DNA of 32,110 nt from Bacteroidales bacterium (GTDB lineage Bacteria; Bacteroidota; Bacteroidia; Bacteroidales; JAADGE01): the NCBI GenBank assembly GCA_029934705.1, contig JAOZLS010000010.1, positions 1-32,110 of the forward strand, in the 5' to 3' direction. Shown piece by piece: positions 19,562-27,699 of the stretch. How positions within the stretch are numbered: the first letter of the stretch is position 1; each line of letters starts with the position of its first letter. The notes below the pieces were generated by a model. That model had not been told where the DNA came from. It searched no databases and was given only the letters and a program-made list of their open reading frames with translations. The translations under genes and the position numbers were made by a program.

Positions 19562-19614
19562 TTTACTCGGAATTTTATGGATTTTTTCTTAACTTTATTA
19601 CGGATTAATTAACC

Positions 19615-19622
19615 CAAAGATA
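19615..19622 (-). promoter_or_regulatory. TAnnTTTG -7 box for the FeS/NrfD/cyt c operon
   Basis: caaagata on + = TATCTTTG on minus, 54 nt upstream of the FeS start codon. Confidence 0.4.
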
Positions 19623-19961
19623 AAAAAATAAATAGACATCTGTATATATTTTAATTACTTTATAATAGTTCTAAATTACTGTTTTTTTTAGGGAAAAGCA
19701 ATAAATTACCTTTTATAATTAATTTAAAACAACTATTTTTATAGTAAGAAAGATAAATAAAACACTGTTTACAAGTATTATAAAGCTATTATTATTATTA
19801 TTATTTGACTGTGGTATTTACTCAGTTCGCATGGCATTAAAGGGCAATGTTTATCTAATAGAAACGAAAATATAGCATCATAAAAAGTCATTTAATTATC
19901 ATAAAATCAACAAGATAGAGTTTAGTACAATAAATTGAGAGTATAATATCTATATTTCTTG

Positions 19962-19969
19962 TACATTTG
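19962..19969 (+). promoter_or_regulatory. TAnnTTTG -7 box for the cco operon
   Basis: TACATTTG 57 nt upstream of ccoS with an upstream ttg. Confidence 0.4.
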
Positions 19970-20026
19970 TAATTTGCAGATATATTTATTAAATTCGTTT
20001 TTTTATTCACGATAATATGTAATGTT

Positions 20027-20272
20027 ATGAATATCTTCTACTTACTTATTGGTGTTAGTTTACTAGCGGCATTAGCTTTTCTTATATTATTTATAAGAGC
20101 GGTAAAAACTGGGCAGTTTGAAGATACATATACACCATCGGTAAGAATTCTTTTTGACGATAATGAACTCTATAAACAAAAAGAAGAAAAGCAGAAACAA
20201 GAAAAAGAGAAGGACGAAAATAATAAAAAATTAGAAACTAAAAATATCAAAACAACTAAATACAAATCTTAA
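20027..20272 (+). CDS. ccoS: cbb3-type cytochrome oxidase assembly protein CcoS
   Basis: 81 aa; one N-terminal TM; AVKTGQFEDTYTPSVRILFDD is the CcoS-like signature; directly upstream of ccoNO. Confidence 0.88.
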   Translation: MNIFYLLIGVSLLAALAFLILFIRAVKTGQFEDTYTPSVRILFDDNELYKQKEEKQKQEKEKDENNKKLETKNIKTTKYKS

Positions 20273-20281
20273 TAATAGCTT

Positions 20282-22717
20282 ATGGAAGTACAAAAATTTT
20301 ATTACGACAACGCAATTGTCCGAAACTTTATTCTTGCAACTATAGTTTGGGGAGTAGTGGGGATGATTGTTGGCTTGCTCGTTGCATTGCAGCTTGCCTG
20401 GCCAGTTTTTAATTTTGGTAGTGAACATATTTCTTTTGGACACATGCGCCCGTTACATACAAATGCAATTATTTTTGCTTTTGTTGGTAATGGTATTTTT
20501 GCAGGAGTTTATTATTCACTTCAAAAATTACTTAAAGCACGTATGGCTAGCGACTTATTGAGTAAAATCAATTTTTGGGGTTGGCAACTTATAATTGTAC
20601 TTGCTGCATTAAGCTTTTTATTTGGAATTACAACATCAAAAGAATATGCCGAACTAGAATGGCCAATAGACATACTTCTTACTATAATCTGGTTAGCTTA
20701 TGGTATTAACATGATAATGACTATTGCTAGAAGAAGAGTAAAACATATATATGCTGCTATATGGTGGTATATTGCTACTTTCGTAGGTGTTGCACTTTTA
20801 CACGTTGTAAATTCATTTGCAATTCCTGTAACTCTTTTTAAAAGCTATTCGTTATTTGCTGGAGCTCAAGACGCTGTTGTACAATGGTGGTATGGGCATA
20901 ATGCAGTTGCATTCTTTCTTACAACTCCTTTTTTAGGTTTAATGTATTACTATCTTCCAAAATCAGCTAACAGACCTATATATTCTTATAAATTATCTAT
21001 TATTCATTTTTGGTCTCTTATATTTTTATATATGTGGGCAGGACCACACCATTTATTATATCAAGCTCTACCAGATTGGGCTCAAGCACTTGGTGTAACA
21101 TTTTCAATAATACTTATTGCTCCTTCGTGGGGTGGTATGATAAACGGACTTTTAACTTTAAGAGGTGCATGGGATAAAGTAAGAGAAAGTGCCGAGCTTA
21201 AATTTATGGTAGTTGCCGTTACCGCTTATGGTATGGCTACTTTTGAAGGTCCAATGATGTCTTTAAAAAATGTTAATGCAATTAGCCACTTTACCGATTG
21301 GACTATTGCACATGTTCATATTGCAGGAATGGCTTGGAATGGTGGATTAATTTTTGGTATGCTATATTGGTTAGTTCCTAGATTATTTAGAACTAAATTA
21401 TACTCCGAAAAACTTGCAAACACTCACTTCTGGATTGCAACATTAGGTATATTATTATATGCTATACCTTTATATTGGGGAGCAATTACACAGTGGCTAA
21501 TGTGGAGAGAGTATTCTCCCGAAGGATTATTAAGATACCCTAACTTCCTTGAAACACTTACTCAAATATTACCAATGTATGTACTTAGAGTATTTGGTGG
21601 ACTTATGTATCTTGCAGGCTTTGTGATTATGGTTTTTAATATGGCTAAAACTATGAAATCTGGTTCAATTGTAGCTAATGAAGAATCAGAAGCAGCTGCT
21701 ATCGACTTAACAGAAAGTAAAACAGCAGGTGAAAGTCCTCATCGATTCCTAGAAAGAAAAGGTATGAAATTTACTATAGCTGCATTTATTGTACTTGCAA
21801 TAGGTGGTGCTGTTGAAATTATACCAATGACATTTATAAAATCAAATATTCCAACCATAGAATCAGTTAAGCCATACACACCTTTGGAATTAGAGGGACG
21901 TGATATATATGTAAGTAATGGTTGTTACACTTGCCACTCGCAGGTAATAAGACCATTTAGATGGGAAACTGATAGATATGGAGACTACTCGAAAATAGGA
22001 GAGTTTGTTTATGATCATCCTTACCAGTGGGGATCTAGAAGAATTGGACCAGACTTGGCAAGAACTGGAGCTATAGATGGACCAATGTACAAAACCGCTG
22101 CATGGCATTATAGCCACTTTATGGAGCCAAACAGAATGAATGAGCAGACTATAATGCCGGCATATTCATGGTTTGCCGACAATAAAGTTGACTTAACCAT
22201 AACTCCTAGAAAGATTAATGCAATGATTACTCTTGGAGTGCCTTACGAAGACGGATATGCAGACAGAGCAGTTGAGGATTATTTAAAACAAGCAGCAGAA
22301 GTTGTTGCAGTCTTAAAAGAATCCAACATTGATGTTCATCCAGAATCTGAAATGGTAGCAATGATAGCTTATTTGCATAAAATGGGACGAGATATTTCAG
22401 CTGTCAAAAAGGTTGACGAAGTAGTTCCGGCTGAAGTTAAAGAAATTGTTCTTGAAGAAACACCTGAAAACCTAGAGGCAGGTTCTGTGATATTTTCTAA
22501 AACTTGTGCTTCTTGTCATGGAGCTAATGGAGAAGGAGTAGCAACGTTCCCTAGCTTTATTGATGCTGAGTGGATTCATGGAGATACTCCAACAAACGTT
22601 TTTGGTATAATTAAAAATGGAAAGCCAGCAAAAGGCATGATGTCTTATAAAAATCAATTATCAGACAAGCAAATTAAACAAGTTACATTGTTTATATTAA
22701 AAGGTCTAGATAAATAA
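20282..22717 (+). CDS. ccoNO: cbb3-type cytochrome c oxidase, fused CcoN-CcoO with additional C-terminal cytochrome c domain
   Basis: 811 aa; CcoN part (HMRPLHTNAIIFAFVGNGIF, QWWYGHNAVAFFLTTPFLGLMYYYLPK, MWAGPHHLLYQALPDW); CcoO part (YVSNGCYTCHSQVIRPFRWETDRYGDYSKIGEFVYDHPYQWGSRRIGPDLARTG); then a second heme site CASCHGANGEG with KGMMSYKNQL. Confidence 0.96.
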   Translation: MEVQKFYYDNAIVRNFILATIVWGVVGMIVGLLVALQLAWPVFNFGSEHISFGHMRPLHTNAIIFAFVGNGIFAGVYYSLQKLLKARMASDLLSKINFWGWQLIIVLAALSFLFGITTSKEYAELEWPIDILLTIIWLAYGINMIMTIARRRVKHIYAAIWWYIATFVGVALLHVVNSFAIPVTLFKSYSLFAGAQDAVVQWWYGHNAVAFFLTTPFLGLMYYYLPKSANRPIYSYKLSIIHFWSLIFLYMWAGPHHLLYQALPDWAQALGVTFSIILIAPSWGGMINGLLTLRGAWDKVRESAELKFMVVAVTAYGMATFEGPMMSLKNVNAISHFTDWTIAHVHIAGMAWNGGLIFGMLYWLVPRLFRTKLYSEKLANTHFWIATLGILLYAIPLYWGAITQWLMWREYSPEGLLRYPNFLETLTQILPMYVLRVFGGLMYLAGFVIMVFNMAKTMKSGSIVANEESEAAAIDLTESKTAGESPHRFLERKGMKFTIAAFIVLAIGGAVEIIPMTFIKSNIPTIESVKPYTPLELEGRDIYVSNGCYTCHSQVIRPFRWETDRYGDYSKIGEFVYDHPYQWGSRRIGPDLARTGAIDGPMYKTAAWHYSHFMEPNRMNEQTIMPAYSWFADNKVDLTITPRKINAMITLGVPYEDGYADRAVEDYLKQAAEVVAVLKESNIDVHPESEMVAMIAYLHKMGRDISAVKKVDEVVPAEVKEIVLEETPENLEAGSVIFSKTCASCHGANGEGVATFPSFIDAEWIHGDTPTNVFGIIKNGKPAKGMMSYKNQLSDKQIKQVTLFILKGLDK

Positions 22718-22792
22718 TAAATCTATATTCCAAGGCTTGGTTTAATAAATCAAGCTTTGGTTACTTTTTATATAAATTTAATAAAAATTAAA

Positions 22793-22954
22793 ATGAAAGA
22801 CATAAGTAATCTTTTAGCAGGTATTGATAATATAGCAACTTACTATAACGTAGGTTTAATGATATTTGTAGTATTTTTTGCAGTAATTTTATATAAAACA
22901 TATAAAATGCCTAAAAAAGATGCAGAGCAAATAAAAAATTCAATACTAGACTAA
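22793..22954 (+). CDS. Small CcoQ/FixQ-like subunit
   Basis: MKDISNLLAGIDNIATYYNVGLMIFVVFFAVILYKTYKMPKKDAEQIKNSILD: single TM helix, between ccoNO and ccoP. Start moved from 22757 to the ATG at 22793. Confidence 0.7.
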   Translation: MKDISNLLAGIDNIATYYNVGLMIFVVFFAVILYKTYKMPKKDAEQIKNSILD

Positions 22955-22969
22955 CAAAAAAACATAATT

Positions 22970-23557
22970 ATGGCAGAAAATAGAAATAACCAAGAGAATG
23001 ATGATTTTAGAGAAGAATTTGGAGACAAATTAATGAATCATGATTACGATGGAATAAAAGAATTAGATAATCCCGCCCCAAAATGGATTATGGCAATATT
23101 CTATGTATCAATAGTTTTTTCTTTATACTATTTTGTATATTATTTTATTATGGACGGGCCTACTCAAGATGAAGAATATATTGAAGTAAACATTGAACAT
23201 GAAAAAAAATACAATGCAAAAGGAGATGGCGAAGTATTTGTACTATTAACCGATGAAGCATCAATTAAGGAAGGCGAAATATTGTACAAAGAAATGAACT
23301 GCGGAGCATGCCACGGTGCAAATGGCGAAGGAAACGCTGTTGGTCCCAATTTAGCGGACAATGCATGGATACATGGTTGTGATTTTGAAAGTGTTTTTGA
23401 TGTTATTAAAAACGGAAAATCATCAAAAGGTATGACAGCTTTTAAAAATCAAATGCCTGATGGTAAAATTCAAAAAGTTACAAGTTATCTACTTTCAAAA
23501 TTAGTAAACTCAAACCCCGAAAATGCAAAAGAATCACAAGGGGAAGAATGTAAATAA
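22970..23557 (+). CDS. ccoP: cbb3 oxidase subunit III (CcoP), mono-heme form
   Basis: 195 aa; N-terminal NHDYDGIKELDNPAPKWIMAIFYVSIVFSLYYFVYY as in FixP/CcoP; single CGACHGANGEG heme site. Confidence 0.92.
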   Translation: MAENRNNQENDDFREEFGDKLMNHDYDGIKELDNPAPKWIMAIFYVSIVFSLYYFVYYFIMDGPTQDEEYIEVNIEHEKKYNAKGDGEVFVLLTDEASIKEGEILYKEMNCGACHGANGEGNAVGPNLADNAWIHGCDFESVFDVIKNGKSSKGMTAFKNQMPDGKIQKVTSYLLSKLVNSNPENAKESQGEECK

Positions 23558-23575
23558 AATTATTACCTTTGTTAA

Positions 23576-23605
23576 GTCAGTATTGTTTTTCAATACTGAT
23601 TTTTA
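23576..23605 (+). terminator. Stem-loop with T tract between ccoP and ccoG
   Basis: tcagtattg (23576-23584) / caatactga (23590-23598) followed by tttttacttttttt. Confidence 0.65.
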
Positions 23606-23763
23606 CTTTTTTTAACTTACAAGATAAATTATACTAATTCTACACATAGTAAATTCCAATATAATTACTAAGTAAAAAATATCTTGTTTGTTACACACTC
23701 AATTATCTGCTAATTCAGCAATTAAAGTTTTAATTAGCAGTTTGGTTACATATTATTGCAAGT

Positions 23764-25140
23764 ATGAAAAAACAAAACAGCGAACAACCTTCATTTAGAG
23801 ACAGACCTATAAACATGGCTGATGATGGAGGAAGAAAATGGGTATATGCAAAAAAACCAAAAGGCAAATTATTTAAAAGGCGAACAATATTATCGTGGAT
23901 ATTTCTAGCATTTTTACTAGGAGCTCCTTTTATAAAAATAGACGGACACCCTTTCATGTTACTCGATATTGTAGGTAGAAAGTTTGTAATATTTGGAGCA
24001 ATTTTTTGGGCACAAGATACATTTATACTTGCCTTACTAATGCTTACTTTTGTGCTTTTTATAGTGTTATTCACAGTAACTTATGGGCGTGTGTGGTGCG
24101 GCTGGGCTTGTCCTCAAACCATCTTTTTAGAAATGGTTTTTAGAAAAATTGAAACTTTAATAGAAGGGAACTATATAAAAAGAGCAAAAAGAGATAAAGG
24201 AGAATGGGATTTTGATAAAATATGGCGAAAAGTACTAAAACACGTCATATTTATTATACTATCAATAATAATGACAAACGCATTTTTATTATGGTTTACT
24301 GGGCCCGAAAAATTATGGACAATAGTAAACGAGCCAATAAGCGACAATTTTTCCGGTTTCTTTATAATGATTATTATATCTGCATTTTTTTATTGGGTAT
24401 ATTCATTTTTTAGAGAGCAAATTTGCACTATGGTATGCCCTTACGGCAGAATGCAAGGCGTTCTTTTAGATAAAAAATCAATTATAGTTGCTTACGACTA
24501 TTTAAGAGGAGAACCCAGAGGGAAAAAAGATACCGAAGGAGATTGTATAAACTGCAAACGATGTGTAGCAGTTTGCCCTACAGGTATTGACATAAGGAAT
24601 GGAACACAGCTTGAATGTATTAACTGTACTGCATGTATCGATGAATGCGATATAGTCATGAAATCGGTAAATAAACCTAAAGGACTTATTCGTTTTGATT
24701 CGTATGAAGGAATAAAAGAAGGACATACTACAATATGGAACAGCAGAAACAAAGCATACTCAGCTGTATTAGTAATATTATTTAGCTTTTTTGTATATAC
24801 TTTAGTTACTCGCCCAGCAGTTGAAGCTACAATTTTAAGAACATCTGGAACACTTTTTCAGGAGCAACCTAACAATAAAATTTCTAATTTATATAATATT
24901 AAAATTATAAATAAAACACATGAGGATAAAATTTTAACTGTAAAAATACTTTCACATGAAGCCGAACTTCAAATGGCAGGAAAGTCTATTACATTGAAAA
25001 ATCATGATATGTTTGAATCAGTAATGATTTTGATTTTGGATAAAAAGGAACTTGATGGAAATAAAACTAAAGTAGTATTTGGAGTTTACGAAGGCGAAAA
25101 ATTAATTGAGACTTATGACCTGACCTTTGTTGGTCCATAA
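23764..25140 (+). CDS. ccoG: cbb3 oxidase accessory protein CcoG (FixG/RdxA)
   Basis: 458 aa; YGRVWCGWACPQTIFLEMVFRKIE, FREQICTMVCPYGRMQGVLLD, CINCKRCVAVCPTGIDIRNGTQLECINCTACIDECD. Confidence 0.96.
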   Translation: MKKQNSEQPSFRDRPINMADDGGRKWVYAKKPKGKLFKRRTILSWIFLAFLLGAPFIKIDGHPFMLLDIVGRKFVIFGAIFWAQDTFILALLMLTFVLFIVLFTVTYGRVWCGWACPQTIFLEMVFRKIETLIEGNYIKRAKRDKGEWDFDKIWRKVLKHVIFIILSIIMTNAFLLWFTGPEKLWTIVNEPISDNFSGFFIMIIISAFFYWVYSFFREQICTMVCPYGRMQGVLLDKKSIIVAYDYLRGEPRGKKDTEGDCINCKRCVAVCPTGIDIRNGTQLECINCTACIDECDIVMKSVNKPKGLIRFDSYEGIKEGHTTIWNSRNKAYSAVLVILFSFFVYTLVTRPAVEATILRTSGTLFQEQPNNKISNLYNIKIINKTHEDKILTVKILSHEAELQMAGKSITLKNHDMFESVMILILDKKELDGNKTKVVFGVYEGEKLIETYDLTFVGP

Positions 25141-25157
25141 ATTTATATTCCAATAGG

Positions 25158-25278
25158 TAATCTGCATACTTCTTATTTAGAATACATAATGTGTTATTAC
25201 CAACAATGCCCTAAAAGTCAGATGTTAAGGCGTTGTTTTGTAGAAAGCATTAAATTTACTTTATTCTTATGCAGATTA
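25158..25278. repeat. Palindromic intergenic element between ccoG and ccoH
   Basis: Perfect 11-bp terminal inverted repeat taatctgcata / tatgcagatta enclosing a nested stem aacaatgcc / ggcgttgtt (25202-25210/25229-25237). Confidence 0.5.
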
Positions 25279-25313
25279 AATTAATAGATGTATATTGCAA
25301 GAAATAAAAGTTT

Positions 25314-25751
25314 ATGAAATTTAATTGGGGAACAGGAATCTTTATATTTTTAGCTATATTTTTAGCTTTAGCATTTGCCTTTATGTACTTTGCATTTAGT
25401 CAAGATATTAATCTGGTTCACGAAGATTATTATCAAAGAGGAGTACACCATACAGAACAAATGCAAATTAATAAGCGTTCGGTTAAGTATGAAAATCAAA
25501 TTAAAATTGAAAACCTAGACGAGCAGGTATCAATTGAATTCAGTTATGATATTTCATCTAATTTAATAGCAGGGAAAATATTTTTTTTTAGACCTTCTGG
25601 TGAGAATATGGATATAGAATATGATATAAAATTAGATGAAGGAAAGCAACTTATAAATAAATCGGACTTAAAAAGAGGACGATATATTGTGAAAATAACA
25701 TGGAATGCTGAAGAAAAATATCATATAGAAAAAGAATTCTTTGTAGAATAA
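25314..25751 (+). CDS. ccoH: FixH/CcoH family protein
   Basis: 145 aa; N-terminal TM; DINLVHEDYYQRGVHHTEQMQINKRS is a FixH-like motif; directly after ccoG. Confidence 0.88.
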   Translation: MKFNWGTGIFIFLAIFLALAFAFMYFAFSQDINLVHEDYYQRGVHHTEQMQINKRSVKYENQIKIENLDEQVSIEFSYDISSNLIAGKIFFFRPSGENMDIEYDIKLDEGKQLINKSDLKRGRYIVKITWNAEEKYHIEKEFFVE

Positions 25752-25900
25752 ATAATTTAATCGAAAAATGAGACCACCCCGAAAAATCAAACTATCTGAT
25801 TTTTAAAGTCCCCTTTAGGATGCAAACCGATAGGTTTGATAGAGGTGAAATGACTTTTCATAGTGGACTCAAGAATAAAACATAAAAATAAAATATAAAA

Positions 25901-26680
25901 ATGGGAGTAATATTATCAGGTTTGTTTTTAGGTCTTATGGGTAGCTTTCATTGTGCAGGAATGTGTGGCCCAATTGCTATTGCACTCCCCTTACAAGGCG
26001 ACAATTGGTTTCAGAAAGCCTTTGGCGGAATTCTTTATAACATAGGACGAACCGTAACCTACGCCGCAATGGGTGCAGTTTTTGGTTTAGTTGGCGAAGG
26101 TTTGCAATTAGTAGGTTTTCAGCAATGGGTGTCAGTAATTATGGGAGTTTTAATGATTGCGTCTGTTTTATTTCCAAAATTATTTAAAAACCAATACGAC
26201 TTAGATAAAAGCATGTTTTCTTTTGTTACAAAGTTAAAAAAAGCATTACAAAATCTATTTCAGAAGAAATCTTACAAAACACTTTTTCTTATAGGAATAC
26301 TCAACGGCTTTTTACCCTGTGGGCTTGTATATATTGCACTCGCAGGCGCAATAGGAACAGGCGATTTAATATATTCAATTTTATTTATGACTCTTTTTGG
26401 TCTAGGGACTTTACCTATGTTATTAGGAATTTCGTTACTAGGAAATATGGCTAGTGTAAAACTAAGAAGTAAAGTAAATAAGTTTATTCCAGCTGTTGTA
26501 ATTTTTGTGGGTGTTATATTTATTCTTAGTGGCTTAAATTTAGGAATCCCTTTCTTCAGCCCTAAAAAAGAAAATTTAGACAACAAATTTAAGAAAGAGC
26601 TTTTGAAGAATCAAGATACAACTTCACAAGCAAGCAGTAAAACATTATACATTTATCCGCAAAATTACTCAAGTGTATAG
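25901..26680 (+). CDS. Sulfite exporter TauE/SafE-family (UreH-like) membrane protein
   Basis: 259 aa; GLFLGLMGSFHCAGMCGPIAIALP and LIGILNGFLPCGLVYIALAGAIGTGD; commonly linked to cco clusters. Confidence 0.88.
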   Translation: MGVILSGLFLGLMGSFHCAGMCGPIAIALPLQGDNWFQKAFGGILYNIGRTVTYAAMGAVFGLVGEGLQLVGFQQWVSVIMGVLMIASVLFPKLFKNQYDLDKSMFSFVTKLKKALQNLFQKKSYKTLFLIGILNGFLPCGLVYIALAGAIGTGDLIYSILFMTLFGLGTLPMLLGISLLGNMASVKLRSKVNKFIPAVVIFVGVIFILSGLNLGIPFFSPKKENLDNKFKKELLKNQDTTSQASSKTLYIYPQNYSSV

Positions 26681-26692
26681 GTTAAAAAGATA

Positions 26693-26733
26693 GATTTTAT
26701 TTACTCCTAAGTCTATTTATTGTAAATAAAATC
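26693..26733. terminator. Stem-loop between safE-like gene and HEPN gene
   Basis: Perfect 12-bp inverted repeat gattttatttac / gtaaataaaatc with 17-nt loop. Confidence 0.4.
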
Positions 26734-26760
26734 AATTAAAATAATAAAATACATCAAACT

Positions 26761-27153
26761 ATGACAATTAATGAAAAAGTAAAATATTGGACAGACATTG
26801 CAAATTATGACTTGGAAACAGCCGAAGCAATGCTTATAAGTAAAAGATATTTGTATGTTGGATTTATGTGTCATCAAGCAGTAGAGAAAATATTAAAAGC
26901 ATATTTTACAAAAACCAAAGAAGATACACCGCCATTTATTCATAATTTGAAAAGTCTTGCAAATAAAAGCGATATTTATCAGGAATTTACAGAAGAACAA
27001 AAAGATTTAATAGATGAATTAATTCCGCTAAATATAGAAGCAAGGTATCCGACTTATAAGGAAAAATTATTAAAATCGTTAAGTAATGAAAAATGCGAAT
27101 TATTAATAAAACAAACACTTGAACTATGCAATTGGATAAAAAACAAGTTATAG
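26761..27153 (+). CDS. HEPN domain protein
   Basis: 130 aa; YWTDIANYDLETAEAMLISKRYLYVGFMCHQAVEKILKAYF...IHNLKSLANKS...NIEARYPTYKEKL, PF05168-like pattern; overlaps the downstream MNT gene by 28 bp. Confidence 0.9.
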   Translation: MTINEKVKYWTDIANYDLETAEAMLISKRYLYVGFMCHQAVEKILKAYFTKTKEDTPPFIHNLKSLANKSDIYQEFTEEQKDLIDELIPLNIEARYPTYKEKLLKSLSNEKCELLIKQTLELCNWIKNKL

Positions 27154-27470
27154 ATAATGCAAAAAAATATGTTGAATTAGTAAATCATCATCTCGAAACT
27201 GAAAAAATAGTTTTGTTTGGCTCTTACGCAAAAGGGAATTGGCATGAAAACAGTGATATAGACATTGCTGTTATTGTTGATAATATTACAGGTGATTTTT
27301 TAGCAATTTCTACAATGTTAAACAAATTAACTCGAAATATTGATTACAGAATTGAGCCAGTATTGCTTGATAAAAATGATGACCGTAGTGGGTTTTTATC
27401 AACAATTTTGTTATACGGTTTAACATTATATGAGAAGAAACATAAGAACAAAATAAAAGAAGAGGCATAA
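27126..27470 (+). CDS. MNT-type minimal nucleotidyltransferase
   Basis: 114 aa; VLFGSYAKGNWHENSDIDIAVI contains GSx10DxD; paired with HEPN. Confidence 0.92.
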   Translation: MQLDKKQVIDNAKKYVELVNHHLETEKIVLFGSYAKGNWHENSDIDIAVIVDNITGDFLAISTMLNKLTRNIDYRIEPVLLDKNDDRSGFLSTILLYGLTLYEKKHKNKIKEEA

Positions 27471-27490
27471 GATTTGCTCGGATATAATTA

Positions 27491-27644
27491 GAGTTTGTCC
27501 ATAAAGTCGTCATTTATGTCATTTCGATAACTTTTTTTCAAAATTGAGAAATCTTCTTCGCTATTAGCTAGGACATTATGATTTCTCCCTACCGGTCGAA
27601 ATGACAATAATCAGAATATTTAGAGACTTTATAGACGGACACTA
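27491..27644. repeat. Palindromic MITE/REP-like intergenic element
   Basis: Nested inverted repeats: gagtttgtccataaagtc vs gactttatagacggacact (imperfect), tgtcatttcga vs tcgaaatgaca, tgagaaatc vs gatttctc. Confidence 0.65.
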
Positions 27645-27699
27645 ATTAGTTACAAAGCAACAAAACATTAACCATTGAGGATTATTATTTATAATAGAC

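Noticed and set aside
23730-24074. 114-aa minus-strand ORF over the ccoG start
   Set aside because: Antisense to ccoG; no motif.
26272-26586. 104-aa minus-strand ORF inside the safE-like gene
   Set aside because: Antisense shadow of a membrane-protein gene.
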